From assembly GCF_014651895.1 (NCBI RefSeq), contig NZ_BMXT01000005.1, positions 62,001 through 126,000 on the forward strand: a stretch of DNA of 64,000 bases. Direction: 5' to 3'. Source of the DNA: Rhodanobacter panaciterrae (GTDB lineage: Bacteria; Pseudomonadota; Gammaproteobacteria; Xanthomonadales; Rhodanobacteraceae). Position 1 is the stretch's first letter. Every line of letters starts with the position of its first letter. The position numbers and the translations under genes were made by a program. Shown piece by piece: positions 1-8,160 of the stretch. The notes under the pieces are model-generated. The model had not been told where the DNA came from and did not search any database. It saw nothing but the letters and a program-made list of their open reading frames with translations.

Positions 1-1920
1 GAATACCGGCGTGCCGGCGGCGCGCAATTCGGCCAGTTTTTCCGGGCTGTAAGCGATAACGCCGTCCTCGCTCGCGGCGACGCTGGACGGCGCCGGCACG
101 TGGGCGAGCAGATACATCGGCACCAGCGTGGCGATCGCCAGGATGGCGACCAGCGTCTTGCTGATCACGCCGCGCGAGCGGCTGCGTTCGAACCACCACA
201 GCGTCATCGCCAGCAGCACCATCGCCACCAGCACCAGGCCGACCGCATCGGCGCCGCGCTGGTTCGCCAGCACCCAGACCAGCCATGCCGCGGTGAGGTA
301 CATCGGGAACGCCAGCACTTGCTTCAGCGTTTCCATCCAGCGACCGGGCCGCGGCAGCAGACGCGCCAGTGCGGGTACGAAACCGATCAACAGGAACGGC
401 AGCGCCAAGCCAATGCCCAATGCCAGGAACACCAGCAGCGCGGACAGCATCGGCGCGGCAAACGCATACGCCAAAGCGCTGCCCATGAATGGCGCGGTAC
501 ACGGGCTGGCCACCACCACCGCCAGTACGCCGGTGAAGAAATCGCCGGCCGGCCCGGAGCGGTTGGCCAGGCTGGCACCGGTATTGCCCAGCGCGGCGCC
601 GAACTGCACCACACCGGACATTGACAGTCCGACCGCCAGCATCACCAGCGCCAGTGCGCCGACCACGAGCGGTTGTTGCAGTTGCGTGCCCCAGCCCAGC
701 GCGTGGCCGGCCGAACGCAAGGCGAGAATGCCCAGGCCCAGCGCGGCAAAGCTGACCAGCACACCGGCGGTATAGAACAGGGCGTGTCGACGTGCAGTGG
801 CTTGGTTCTCGCCGCTTTCGAGCACGCTGACGGCCTTGATCGACAGCACCGGCAGCACGCATGGCATCAGGTTCAACACCAGGCCGCCGCCAAGCGCGAG
901 CAGCAATGCGGCGATCAGGCTGACCTGCAGCGGACCTTCGCCGGCGCTGGCCGGCGGCAATTCCGGTGCTGTCTCGATGGTCTGGCCGGCAGCGGCGACA
1001 CCGCTGCCGAGATCGACGCTTGCCGCGCGGGTCATCAGCGGATAGCACAGGCCGCCGTCCTGGCAGCCCTGGAAGCTGGCCTCAAGCGTCAGTTGCTTGC
1101 GCCCGGCGAGGTCGCCATTGACCGTCACCGGCAATTCGACCTGATCGAAGTACACAGTGACGTCGCCGTAGTGCTCGTCATGATGTGCGGTGCCGGCCGG
1201 CCATGCCGGCGTCAGGCTGAGACCGTTGGCATCCTTGAGCTTCAGCGAGGTCTGATCGCGATACAGGTAGTAACCCTTCGGCATCGTCCAGCGCAGCAGC
1301 AGCTGATGCGGGTTCTGCGCCAGCGCTTCGAAGCGGAACGCCTGTTCGGCCGGCAGCGGCGCACTGTCCATGCCAGCGGTCGCGCTGTTGGTACGGCTGC
1401 CCAGTTGCCCGAGCGCGGCGCCAAGCGGATTGTTGCTGGCCGGTGGGGTCGTGTTGCCAAGGTTAGTCGGCAACGGCAGATCCAGTTGCTCGGTATGCGG
1501 CGGGTAGCAGATCTTCGGATCGACCTCGTGGCAGCCCTGATACTGCACGCTCAACTTCAGTCGCGTAGTGCCGGCAGCAACGGTGTATGGCAGCGTGGCA
1601 TCGACGCCGTGGTGGTACGTCTCGACATCGCCCAGGTATTCGTCGTGATGCTTCTCGCCGTCGGGCAGTTGTGCCTCGCCCAGCGTCACTCCGTTGGCGC
1701 CCTTGAACTTCATGCGGCCGCGGTAGAGGTAATAGTCCGGCGCGATCGTCCAGTGCAGCTTCAATACGCCGGGCGAAGAAGCGTCAGCATTGAGCTTGTA
1801 CGCCTCGGTGACCGGCAGCAGATCGGCGGTGTCCTGCGCAAGAACGGTCTGCGCGCCCGCCAGCAGGGCGAACAGAAGCGACAACAGCGCGGCCCGGCGG
1901 CCGTGGAAAATCGAGCGCAT
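1..1920 (-). CDS. dsbD: Thiol:disulfide interchange protein DsbD, 3' end outside the window
   Basis: DsbD carries electrons from cytoplasmic thioredoxin across the inner membrane to periplasmic disulfide isomerases and cytochrome c maturation. The reverse strand opens with a signal peptide (MRSIFHGRRAALLSLL...). Two consecutive periplasmic alpha-type domains follow: each has a YYLYR motif, an HHDE..GDV motif and a cysteine pair (C-x7-C with CYPP in the first, C-x5-C with CYP in the second). The membrane domain has the paired-cysteine helices LNLMPCVLPVLS and VVASPCTAPFMG. The C-terminal thioredoxin domain is cut off at position 1, leaving about 640 codons visible. The start is the only ATG directly before the signal peptide. 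Doubling of the N domain is unusual compared with the single domain of E. coli DsbD. Confidence 0.95.
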   Translation of the reverse strand, partial: MRSIFHGRRAALLSLLFALLAGAQTVLAQDTADLLPVTEAYKLNADASSPGVLKLHWTIAPDYYLYRGRMKFKGANGVTLGEAQLPDGEKHHDEYLGDVETYHHGVDATLPYTVAAGTTRLKLSVQYQGCHEVDPKICYPPHTEQLDLPLPTNLGNTTPPASNNPLGAALGQLGSRTNSATAGMDSAPLPAEQAFRFEALAQNPHQLLLRWTMPKGYYLYRDQTSLKLKDANGLSLTPAWPAGTAHHDEHYGDVTVYFDQVELPVTVNGDLAGRKQLTLEASFQGCQDGGLCYPLMTRAASVDLGSGVAAAGQTIETAPELPPASAGEGPLQVSLIAALLLALGGGLVLNLMPCVLPVLSIKAVSVLESGENQATARRHALFYTAGVLVSFAALGLGILALRSAGHALGWGTQLQQPLVVGALALVMLAVGLSMSGVVQFGAALGNTGASLANRSGPAGDFFTGVLAVVVASPCTAPFMGSALAYAFAAPMLSALLVFLALGIGLALPFLLIGFVPALARLLPRPGRWMETLKQVLAFPMYLTAAWLVWVLANQRGADAVGLVLVAMVLLAMTLWWFERSRSRGVISKTLVAILAIATLVPMYLLAHVPAPSSVAASEDGVIAYSPEKLAELRAAGTPVF

Positions 1921-2018
1921 TGCAACTCCGCGTTCTGGATCGTGTTTCGACGTGAAAGCGGATTATGGCCCAGCTTTCGATCGGCGCCCGGATATGCGGC
2001 ATTAGAGCCTGTTTACGA

Positions 2019-2930
2019 TCAGGCCTTTTCGACCTGATCAAGGGAAACGGCGGCATTCGCCCCGAAACGCAGCATGCCGGTGGTCAGCGCCACGCCGAGC
2101 AGGATCACCACGCAGCCGCCGGCCATGGCGACGGTGACCGTCTCGCCTAGGAACAGCGCGCCCCATAGCACGCCGAATACCGGAATCAGGTACAGCACAG
2201 CCATCGAGCGGGTCGAGCCGATGCGCGCCATCAAGCGGTAGAACAGCACGTAAGCGAGCGAGGTGCACGCCGCGGCGAGGCCGAACATGGCGAACCAGGC
2301 TTGCGCCGTGGGCGCTTTCGCCGGCCATAGCCAGACGGTGAAGGGCAGCAGCAGGAGCGCGGCTGCGAACTGGCTGCCGATCGCCACGGTCATCGGTGTC
2401 ACCACCTGCAGGCGGCGATGGCTGTAATGGGCGCCGAAGGTGTAGCAGAGATTGGCGCCGACACAGGCGGCCATCGCCCAGCCGACCGAGCTGTCGCCAT
2501 GACCGAAACCAAGGCTGCCGCCGATCAGCCACACCACGCCGGCCAGACCGATCAGCAAGCCGCTGGCACGGGGAAGGTCGAGCCTTTCGCCTAGCCACAG
2601 CCAGCCGGAGGCTGCCACCAGCAACGGCGCGATCGCGTCGAAGATGGCTGAGAGACCGGCCGGCAGGCTTTGCGCCGCGTAGGAGAACAGGATGAACGGC
2701 AACGCCGAGTTGGCGATGCCGACGATGAGCACCGACCGCCAGTGCGTGCGCAGCTCGGCCAGGCGCTCACGCGAATTCAGCAAGGGGATGGAGCAGATGG
2801 CCGCGCCAATGGCGCGCATGCCGGCTAGCGCCATGCCGCCGAACTGGTTGGCACCCATGCGCATGAACAGGAACGAGGCGCCCCACAAGGCGCCAAGCAG
2901 CAACAGGGCGGCGGCGTCGGACTTTTTCAT
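2019..2930 (-). CDS. EamA/DMT-family drug/metabolite transporter
   Basis: This 303-residue, very hydrophobic protein belongs to the EamA (DMT, RhaT/RarD-like) family, inner-membrane exporters of metabolites or drugs with ten helices in two repeated halves. Family features are the opening ALLLLGALWGASFLFMR, the LPFILFSYAA segment, and the second-half motif RIGSTRSMAVLYLIPVFGVLWG with LFLGE. The open frame extends upstream, but the family N-terminus begins at the ATG at 2930 (MKKSDAAALL). It lies between dsbD and cutA on the same strand, 98 bases from the start of dsbD. The substrate cannot be read from the sequence. Confidence 0.9.
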   Translation of the reverse strand: MKKSDAAALLLLGALWGASFLFMRMGANQFGGMALAGMRAIGAAICSIPLLNSRERLAELRTHWRSVLIVGIANSALPFILFSYAAQSLPAGLSAIFDAIAPLLVAASGWLWLGERLDLPRASGLLIGLAGVVWLIGGSLGFGHGDSSVGWAMAACVGANLCYTFGAHYSHRRLQVVTPMTVAIGSQFAAALLLLPFTVWLWPAKAPTAQAWFAMFGLAAACTSLAYVLFYRLMARIGSTRSMAVLYLIPVFGVLWGALFLGETVTVAMAGGCVVILLGVALTTGMLRFGANAAVSLDQVEKA

Positions 2931-3052
2931 GGCATCGGTTTGAAGGTGGCGGAGAACACAGGCTAATTCCGTGCACTGACAGGATCTGTCAGCAGTCTTG
3001 CCCGACGCTTTCCGTGTGAGTGGGTCGTCAGGCGTGCCGGACGGCCGCTGCG

Positions 3053-3391
3053 TCAGCCGCCGACGGTTTGCCGTACCCAGTCCAGATAAGCGGTGTGACC
3101 GAACGCCACCGGTACGGCGATCAGCTCCGGCAGCTCGTAGGGGTGCAGTGCCAGCAAGCGTGTTTTCAGCGCGTCGAAGCACCCGGCGGTGGTCTTGATC
3201 AGCAGCAATTCCTCGTCGTCGGTGGTCACGGCGCCTTGCCAACGATAGGTGGAACGGATGCCGGCCAGCCGGTTGACGCAGGCGGCCAGCCGTTCGTTGA
3301 CCAGCGTCTCGGCGATCGTCTGCGCGCAGGTGCTGTCGGGGCAGCTGCAATAGCAGAGCAGGACGGTGTCAGGACTTGTCTGTGGCGCCAT
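3053..3391 (-). CDS. cutA: Divalent-cation tolerance protein CutA
   Basis: This small 112-residue protein has the usual CutA length and motifs: VNERLAACVNR near the N-terminus, STYRWQGAVTTDDEELLLIKT in the middle, and HPYELPELIAVPV towards the end. CutA forms very stable trimers and is linked genetically to copper tolerance, although its biochemical role is unsettled. The N-terminus carries three cysteines (CYCSC...C). It is transcribed away from groESL and lies next to dsbD and groESL, an arrangement common in related bacteria. Confidence 0.93.
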   Translation of the reverse strand: MAPQTSPDTVLLCYCSCPDSTCAQTIAETLVNERLAACVNRLAGIRSTYRWQGAVTTDDEELLLIKTTAGCFDALKTRLLALHPYELPELIAVPVAFGHTAYLDWVRQTVGG

Positions 3392-3521
3392 CGGCCAAGC
3401 CTAAAGGGAAACGGGCCAGTCGCGCGCGGCACAGCTGCCAAAGCCGAGGTGATTTTGCTGATCGCCCTTGAAACCCGTCCCCGTCCACCCAATTAGCTGT
3501 CCATCCCTGGTTCAAATGTTC

Positions 3522-3549
3522 TTGCAGCGGCGTTGCATACCCGTAAAAT
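3522..3549 (+). promoter_or_regulatory. Sigma-70-like promoter of groESL
   Basis: A TTGCAG -35 (3522-3527) and a TAAAAT -10 (3544-3549) are separated by 16 bases, directly before the CIRCE operator and groES. The -10 touches the left arm of the operator, so a bound repressor would block initiation. Confidence 0.6.
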
Positions 3550-3575
3550 TGGCACTCATTTACTCAGAGTGCTAA
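3549..3575 (+). promoter_or_regulatory. CIRCE operator (HrcA binding site) upstream of groES
   Basis: The sequence is TTGGCACTC, nine bases, then GAGTGCTAA. It matches the CIRCE consensus TTAGCACTC-N9-GAGTGCTAA at 17 of 18 arm positions, with only the third base changed (A to G). CIRCE is bound by the heat-labile repressor HrcA, so groESL here is probably under HrcA control. hrcA itself is not in the window. Confidence 0.9.
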
Positions 3576-3637
3576 CAAGACTGCCGATCCGGGTCTTCAA
3601 AGCCTTGTCCCACCTCAATAGTCAGCTGGAGTTGTCC

Positions 3638-3931
3638 ATGAGCACACTGCGTCCGTTGCACGACCGCGTCATCGTCAAGCGTCTCGAAGAAGAGCGCGTC
3701 TCCGCCGGTGGCATCGTCATCCCCGACAGCGCCACCGAAAAGCCCACCCGCGGCAAGGTCGTCGCCGCCGGCACCGGCCTGATCATGGCTGACGGCAAGG
3801 TGCGCCCGATGTCGCTGAAGGCTGGCGACACCGTGCTGTTCGGCAAGTACGCCGGCCAGGAAATCAAGATCGACGGTGAAGATCTGGTGTTCCTGAAGGA
3901 AGACGACATCGTGGCTGTGATCGAAGGCTGA
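3638..3931 (+). CDS. groES: Co-chaperonin GroES
   Basis: GroES is the seven-membered lid of the GroEL folding chamber in the cytoplasm. The 97-residue protein starts [15 protein letters not shown], has the mobile-loop region [24 protein letters not shown] and ends in DDIVAVIEG, which is full length. The open frame starts upstream at 3533, but that would overlap the promoter and CIRCE operator. The ATG at 3638 has a GGAG ribosome site about six bases before it and matches the family start. groEL follows after 127 bases. Confidence 0.97.
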   Translation: MSTLRPLHDRVIVKRLEEERVSAGGIVIPDSATEKPTRGKVVAAGTGLIMADGKVRPMSLKAGDTVLFGKYAGQEIKIDGEDLVFLKEDDIVAVIEG

Positions 3932-4035
3932 TCAGCCTGATCGGGATTCGTGAGCGCGTATATCCGCGCACGCTGCCTTTCCCCGGTTCCTGATCTTTCG
4001 CGCTACCGCTTGAAAAGCAAACCCCATTCCTATTC

Positions 4036-5711
<1,676 letters not shown>

Positions 5712-5738
5712 GTCCAGCCTTTCCAGGCAGCACTACGG

Positions 5739-5770
5739 AAAACCCCGCCTCGGCGGGGTTTTCTTTTTTT
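5739..5770 (+). terminator. Rho-independent terminator of groESL
   Basis: The inverted repeat AAAACCCCGCC...GGCGGGGTTTT is followed by a run of T residues (5761-5770). It lies 28 bases after the groEL stop codon and marks the end of the operon. Confidence 0.9.
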
Positions 5771-5859
5771 GCGCGGCGCTAAGCGGTAGCTGGCGCACAC
5801 AATAGTGTTTATGGCAGCTCAGCACCCAGATTTGAGGGCCTCAAGTGTCGTCCGCAGAG

Positions 5860-5888
5860 GCTACCCGACTTCAAATCGGACAAGTAGC
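5860..5888 (+). other. Hairpin resembling an anticodon stem-loop at the left edge of the accessory block
   Basis: CCGA-CTTCAAA-TCGG (5865-5879) is a 4-bp stem with a seven-base loop whose middle bases read TCA, as in a selenocysteine tRNA anticodon loop. It is nested in an outer GCTAC/GTAGC pair (5860-5864 and 5884-5888). There is no T-arm (no GGTTCGA-type sequence) and no acceptor stem, so it is not a tRNA gene. It may be chance or a scar of integration. Confidence 0.25.
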
Positions 5889-5933
5889 AATGGCAGTTGA
5901 TGCGTGGAAATGAAGAAATCTCAGCCATACGGT

Positions 5934-6722
5934 TCATCCCAGCGAACTAGCTCGCTCATGCTGACGTTGTGGTCGACGAAGGGCAGCAGGTACCACCGCA
6001 TACCTTGCAGAGCATTGTAGGCATTTCAATGCCAACCCTTCCTTTCCCCAAACGCTAGTCTGACATCTGGGGCAGCGGTAGCAAACTTTCCGCTTGCGCT
6101 TAGCGTGATCGGTATTGATCACGGAAACCAGTCGCTGGAATCCATCGCACACCGGCAACAAAAGATGCCGGCGCGTTGCGGCACGTAGGTGTGCGCCAGT
6201 CAATGAAAGTACATTTATTTCGCTGGGCACAAATCCTTGATCGAGCCAGTCGATAGCCGATCCTTGTTCGATCCACTCAACGCAGGAGGCGACGAATGGC
6301 CCTCGCGCGACAGGAGTGACAATTACATGTTGCCCAGTCTTGCGATGTGGAGCACCGGGCACGCTCACGGTAAAACCAAGCGTCTCCATTTTTGAGGACC
6401 ACTCAGAGTTGTGGTATCCCGCCCGGCTCGGTGATCCGTACGTGTGCTGCCACAAATGGCATTGTCCCTGCACAATTGCTTGAAGGATCATCAACAACGG
6501 TCGCTCCGCGAATAGCGCGGGATTCAACGCTACCTCATGCATCGTGCTGCCGGTCGTCTTTCGCCAGCGGCTCGGCAGGAAGAGCGACAAAGCGCGCATG
6601 TGCCGCTGCAGACTAACCGTATGTGGTGGCAGTTGCCCCTCGAATAAAGTGTGGTTGAAATGCTCGGCGGCCCGAAGAAAAGGTTGGGCCGTGTCGACTA
6701 AAGGGGTGCGAGCTTGCGTCAT
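5934..6722 (-). CDS. SprT-like domain protein with degenerate metalloprotease motif and C-terminal zinc ribbon
   Basis: This 262-residue protein has the layout of SprT-like proteins, whose active members (the SprT/Spartan family) are zinc metalloproteases associated with DNA-protein crosslinks. The context AIVQGQCHLWQHTYG..SRAGYHNSEW (residues 82-108) matches the family core around HExxH. At the catalytic HE positions this protein has Q85-G86, and only H89 and the later H105 remain, so peptidase activity is doubtful. A C-terminal zinc ribbon has C217-x2-C220 and C234-x2-C237. The start at 6722 gives MTQARTPLVD and lies six bases after a -10 element. It is divergent from the methyltransferase gene. 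Confidence 0.72.
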   Translation of the reverse strand: MTQARTPLVDTAQPFLRAAEHFNHTLFEGQLPPHTVSLQRHMRALSLFLPSRWRKTTGSTMHEVALNPALFAERPLLMILQAIVQGQCHLWQHTYGSPSRAGYHNSEWSSKMETLGFTVSVPGAPHRKTGQHVIVTPVARGPFVASCVEWIEQGSAIDWLDQGFVPSEINVLSLTGAHLRAATRRHLLLPVCDGFQRLVSVINTDHAKRKRKVCYRCPRCQTSVWGKEGLALKCLQCSARYAVVPAALRRPQRQHERASSLG

Positions 6723-6728
6723 AGTGAA

Positions 6729-6757
6729 ATTGTATCGTACGATACATTTATAGACAA
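6729..6757 (-). promoter_or_regulatory. Promoter of the SprT-like gene, probably leaderless
   Basis: On the reverse strand TTGTCT (6757-6752) and TACAAT (6734-6729) are separated by exactly 17 bases. Only six bases separate the -10 from the ATG at 6722, so transcription would start at or next to the start codon and give a leaderless message. The spacer and -10 contain the 16-bp palindrome annotated separately. Confidence 0.5.
6731..6746. promoter_or_regulatory. 16-bp perfect palindrome, candidate operator
   Basis: TGTATCGTACGATACA is a perfect palindrome between the divergent SprT-like and methyltransferase genes. It overlaps the -10 and spacer of the SprT-like promoter, the usual position for a repressor site. 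No regulator gene lies within the divergent pair, so the binding protein is unknown. Confidence 0.55.
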
Positions 6758-6825
6758 TTGTACTTGTCTCTGCACTTTGGCTAGGGCGGGAGCTCATGGG
6801 GAAGCAACAGGAGGCGAGCGCAAAA

Positions 6826-8160
6826 ATGGCATGCAGGCCAAAACGCTTTGTTGATTTTTTTGCCGGCCTAGGTGGCTTTCATGTTGGTTTGTCGGCCCTC
6901 GGGCATGAATGCGTCTTTGCCAGCGAGTTAGACGAGGAACTGCAGCAGCTTTACGAAAACAACTTTGGCTTGCGGCCCACGGGCGACATTCGCCTTGTTG
7001 ACGTTAACGATGTCCCGCAACATGACATTCTCTGTGCCGGCTTTCCATGCCAACCCTTCTCTCTGGCAGGCAAAAAAAAAGGTGCCGCATGTCCTGAATC
7101 TGGCAAGTTGATCGACGACGTCTTTCGTGTAATTGCGCATCACACCCCGGAATATGTGATGCTTGAGAACGTCCCTAACGTGCTCACAATTGCGGATGGA
7201 GAGTTCTGGAACCACATCACAAAGTCTTTTGGCCGACTCGGCTATGAGCTGCAACACCGCATATATTCGCCCATGCAGTTTGGTTTTCCGCAACAGCGGC
7301 TGCGACTTTTCGTAGTAGCCTCGCGAACTGGTTTAGACCATTTCGTATGGCCTGAAGGACAACCACAGCCCGTCACACCACTGTCGCGCTTTATCAGGCG
7401 CACCACGGCAGACCATCGCCCTGTTGAACCAGCAAAACTTGCAGTGTTGGAACACTGGAATCGACTCTTGGAGCGATTGGAAGTGTTCTCCCACGTAACT
7501 TTGTTGGCTCCGGAGCTTGGTGCAACCTATCCATTGGACGGTCTTCCCTATCGCGGATGGCGAGCATGTCGCGGCGCCTTTGGTGACAAACTCGACGATG
7601 CAGCATCACGCGTTGAAGCGCAAACGATGTTGCCTCACTACGTCTCTGATCGTCCCGATGGTCGCCCTCCGCAATGGTTGCTCCCATCTATTGAATATTC
7701 GCGCGCGGTTTATGCAACAAACCCCGAGTTCTACGACAACTGGAAGCGCGATATCCGGGGGGAACACAATAGTTGGCAAAAACTCGAATGGCGCAGTGAT
7801 AGGTCGGTGCGGGATATTTGGCAGCACACCTTACAGTTCCGGGCATCTGGCATTCGCGTCATGCGGCCAGAGTTGGCACCTTCCTTGGTCGCCATGACGC
7901 CTACGCAGACTCCTATCATTGGTTCTCAACGGCGCTATATTGCAGTTCGCGAGGCCGCTGCGTTACAGGCTCTACACGCGCTGCCAACACTACCGAAGAA
8001 TACCGCTAAAGCGTTTAAGGCATTAGGCAATGCCGTCAATGCACGGATTGTCCATGAGATTGCTCTTGCGCTAACAGCTCAAGGAGGAAGGGGAAATGTT
8101 CGAAGTCAATGTGGCGCCAGATATGGCGATGTACAGCCTTCTGCGCAATCAAGGCTATGA
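6826..8160 (+). CDS. DNA (cytosine-5-)-methyltransferase
   Basis: This enzyme transfers a methyl group from S-adenosylmethionine to carbon 5 of cytosine in a specific DNA sequence. Motifs in order: FVDFFAGLGGFHVGL (motif I, SAM binding), CAGFPCQPFSLAG (motif IV with catalytic cysteine), YVMLENVPN (motif VI), FPQQRLRLFVVA (motif VIII), RYIAVREAAALQ (motif IX) and ALGNAVN (motif X). The target-recognition region between VIII and IX is about 190 residues. The ATG at 6826 (MACRPKRF) follows an AGGAGG at 6809-6814; an in-frame ATG at 6796 would add ten residues. The 3' end overlaps the ATPase gene by 65 bases. No cognate endonuclease was recognised nearby. Confidence 0.95.
   Translation: MACRPKRFVDFFAGLGGFHVGLSALGHECVFASELDEELQQLYENNFGLRPTGDIRLVDVNDVPQHDILCAGFPCQPFSLAGKKKGAACPESGKLIDDVFRVIAHHTPEYVMLENVPNVLTIADGEFWNHITKSFGRLGYELQHRIYSPMQFGFPQQRLRLFVVASRTGLDHFVWPEGQPQPVTPLSRFIRRTTADHRPVEPAKLAVLEHWNRLLERLEVFSHVTLLAPELGATYPLDGLPYRGWRACRGAFGDKLDDAASRVEAQTMLPHYVSDRPDGRPPQWLLPSIEYSRAVYATNPEFYDNWKRDIRGEHNSWQKLEWRSDRSVRDIWQHTLQFRASGIRVMRPELAPSLVAMTPTQTPIIGSQRRYIAVREAAALQALHALPTLPKNTAKAFKALGNAVNARIVHEIALALTAQGGRGNVRSQCGARYGDVQPSAQSRL

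Noticed and set aside
5855..5890. A selenocysteine tRNA gene
   Set aside because: Only an anticodon-like arm is present; acceptor, D and T arms are missing.
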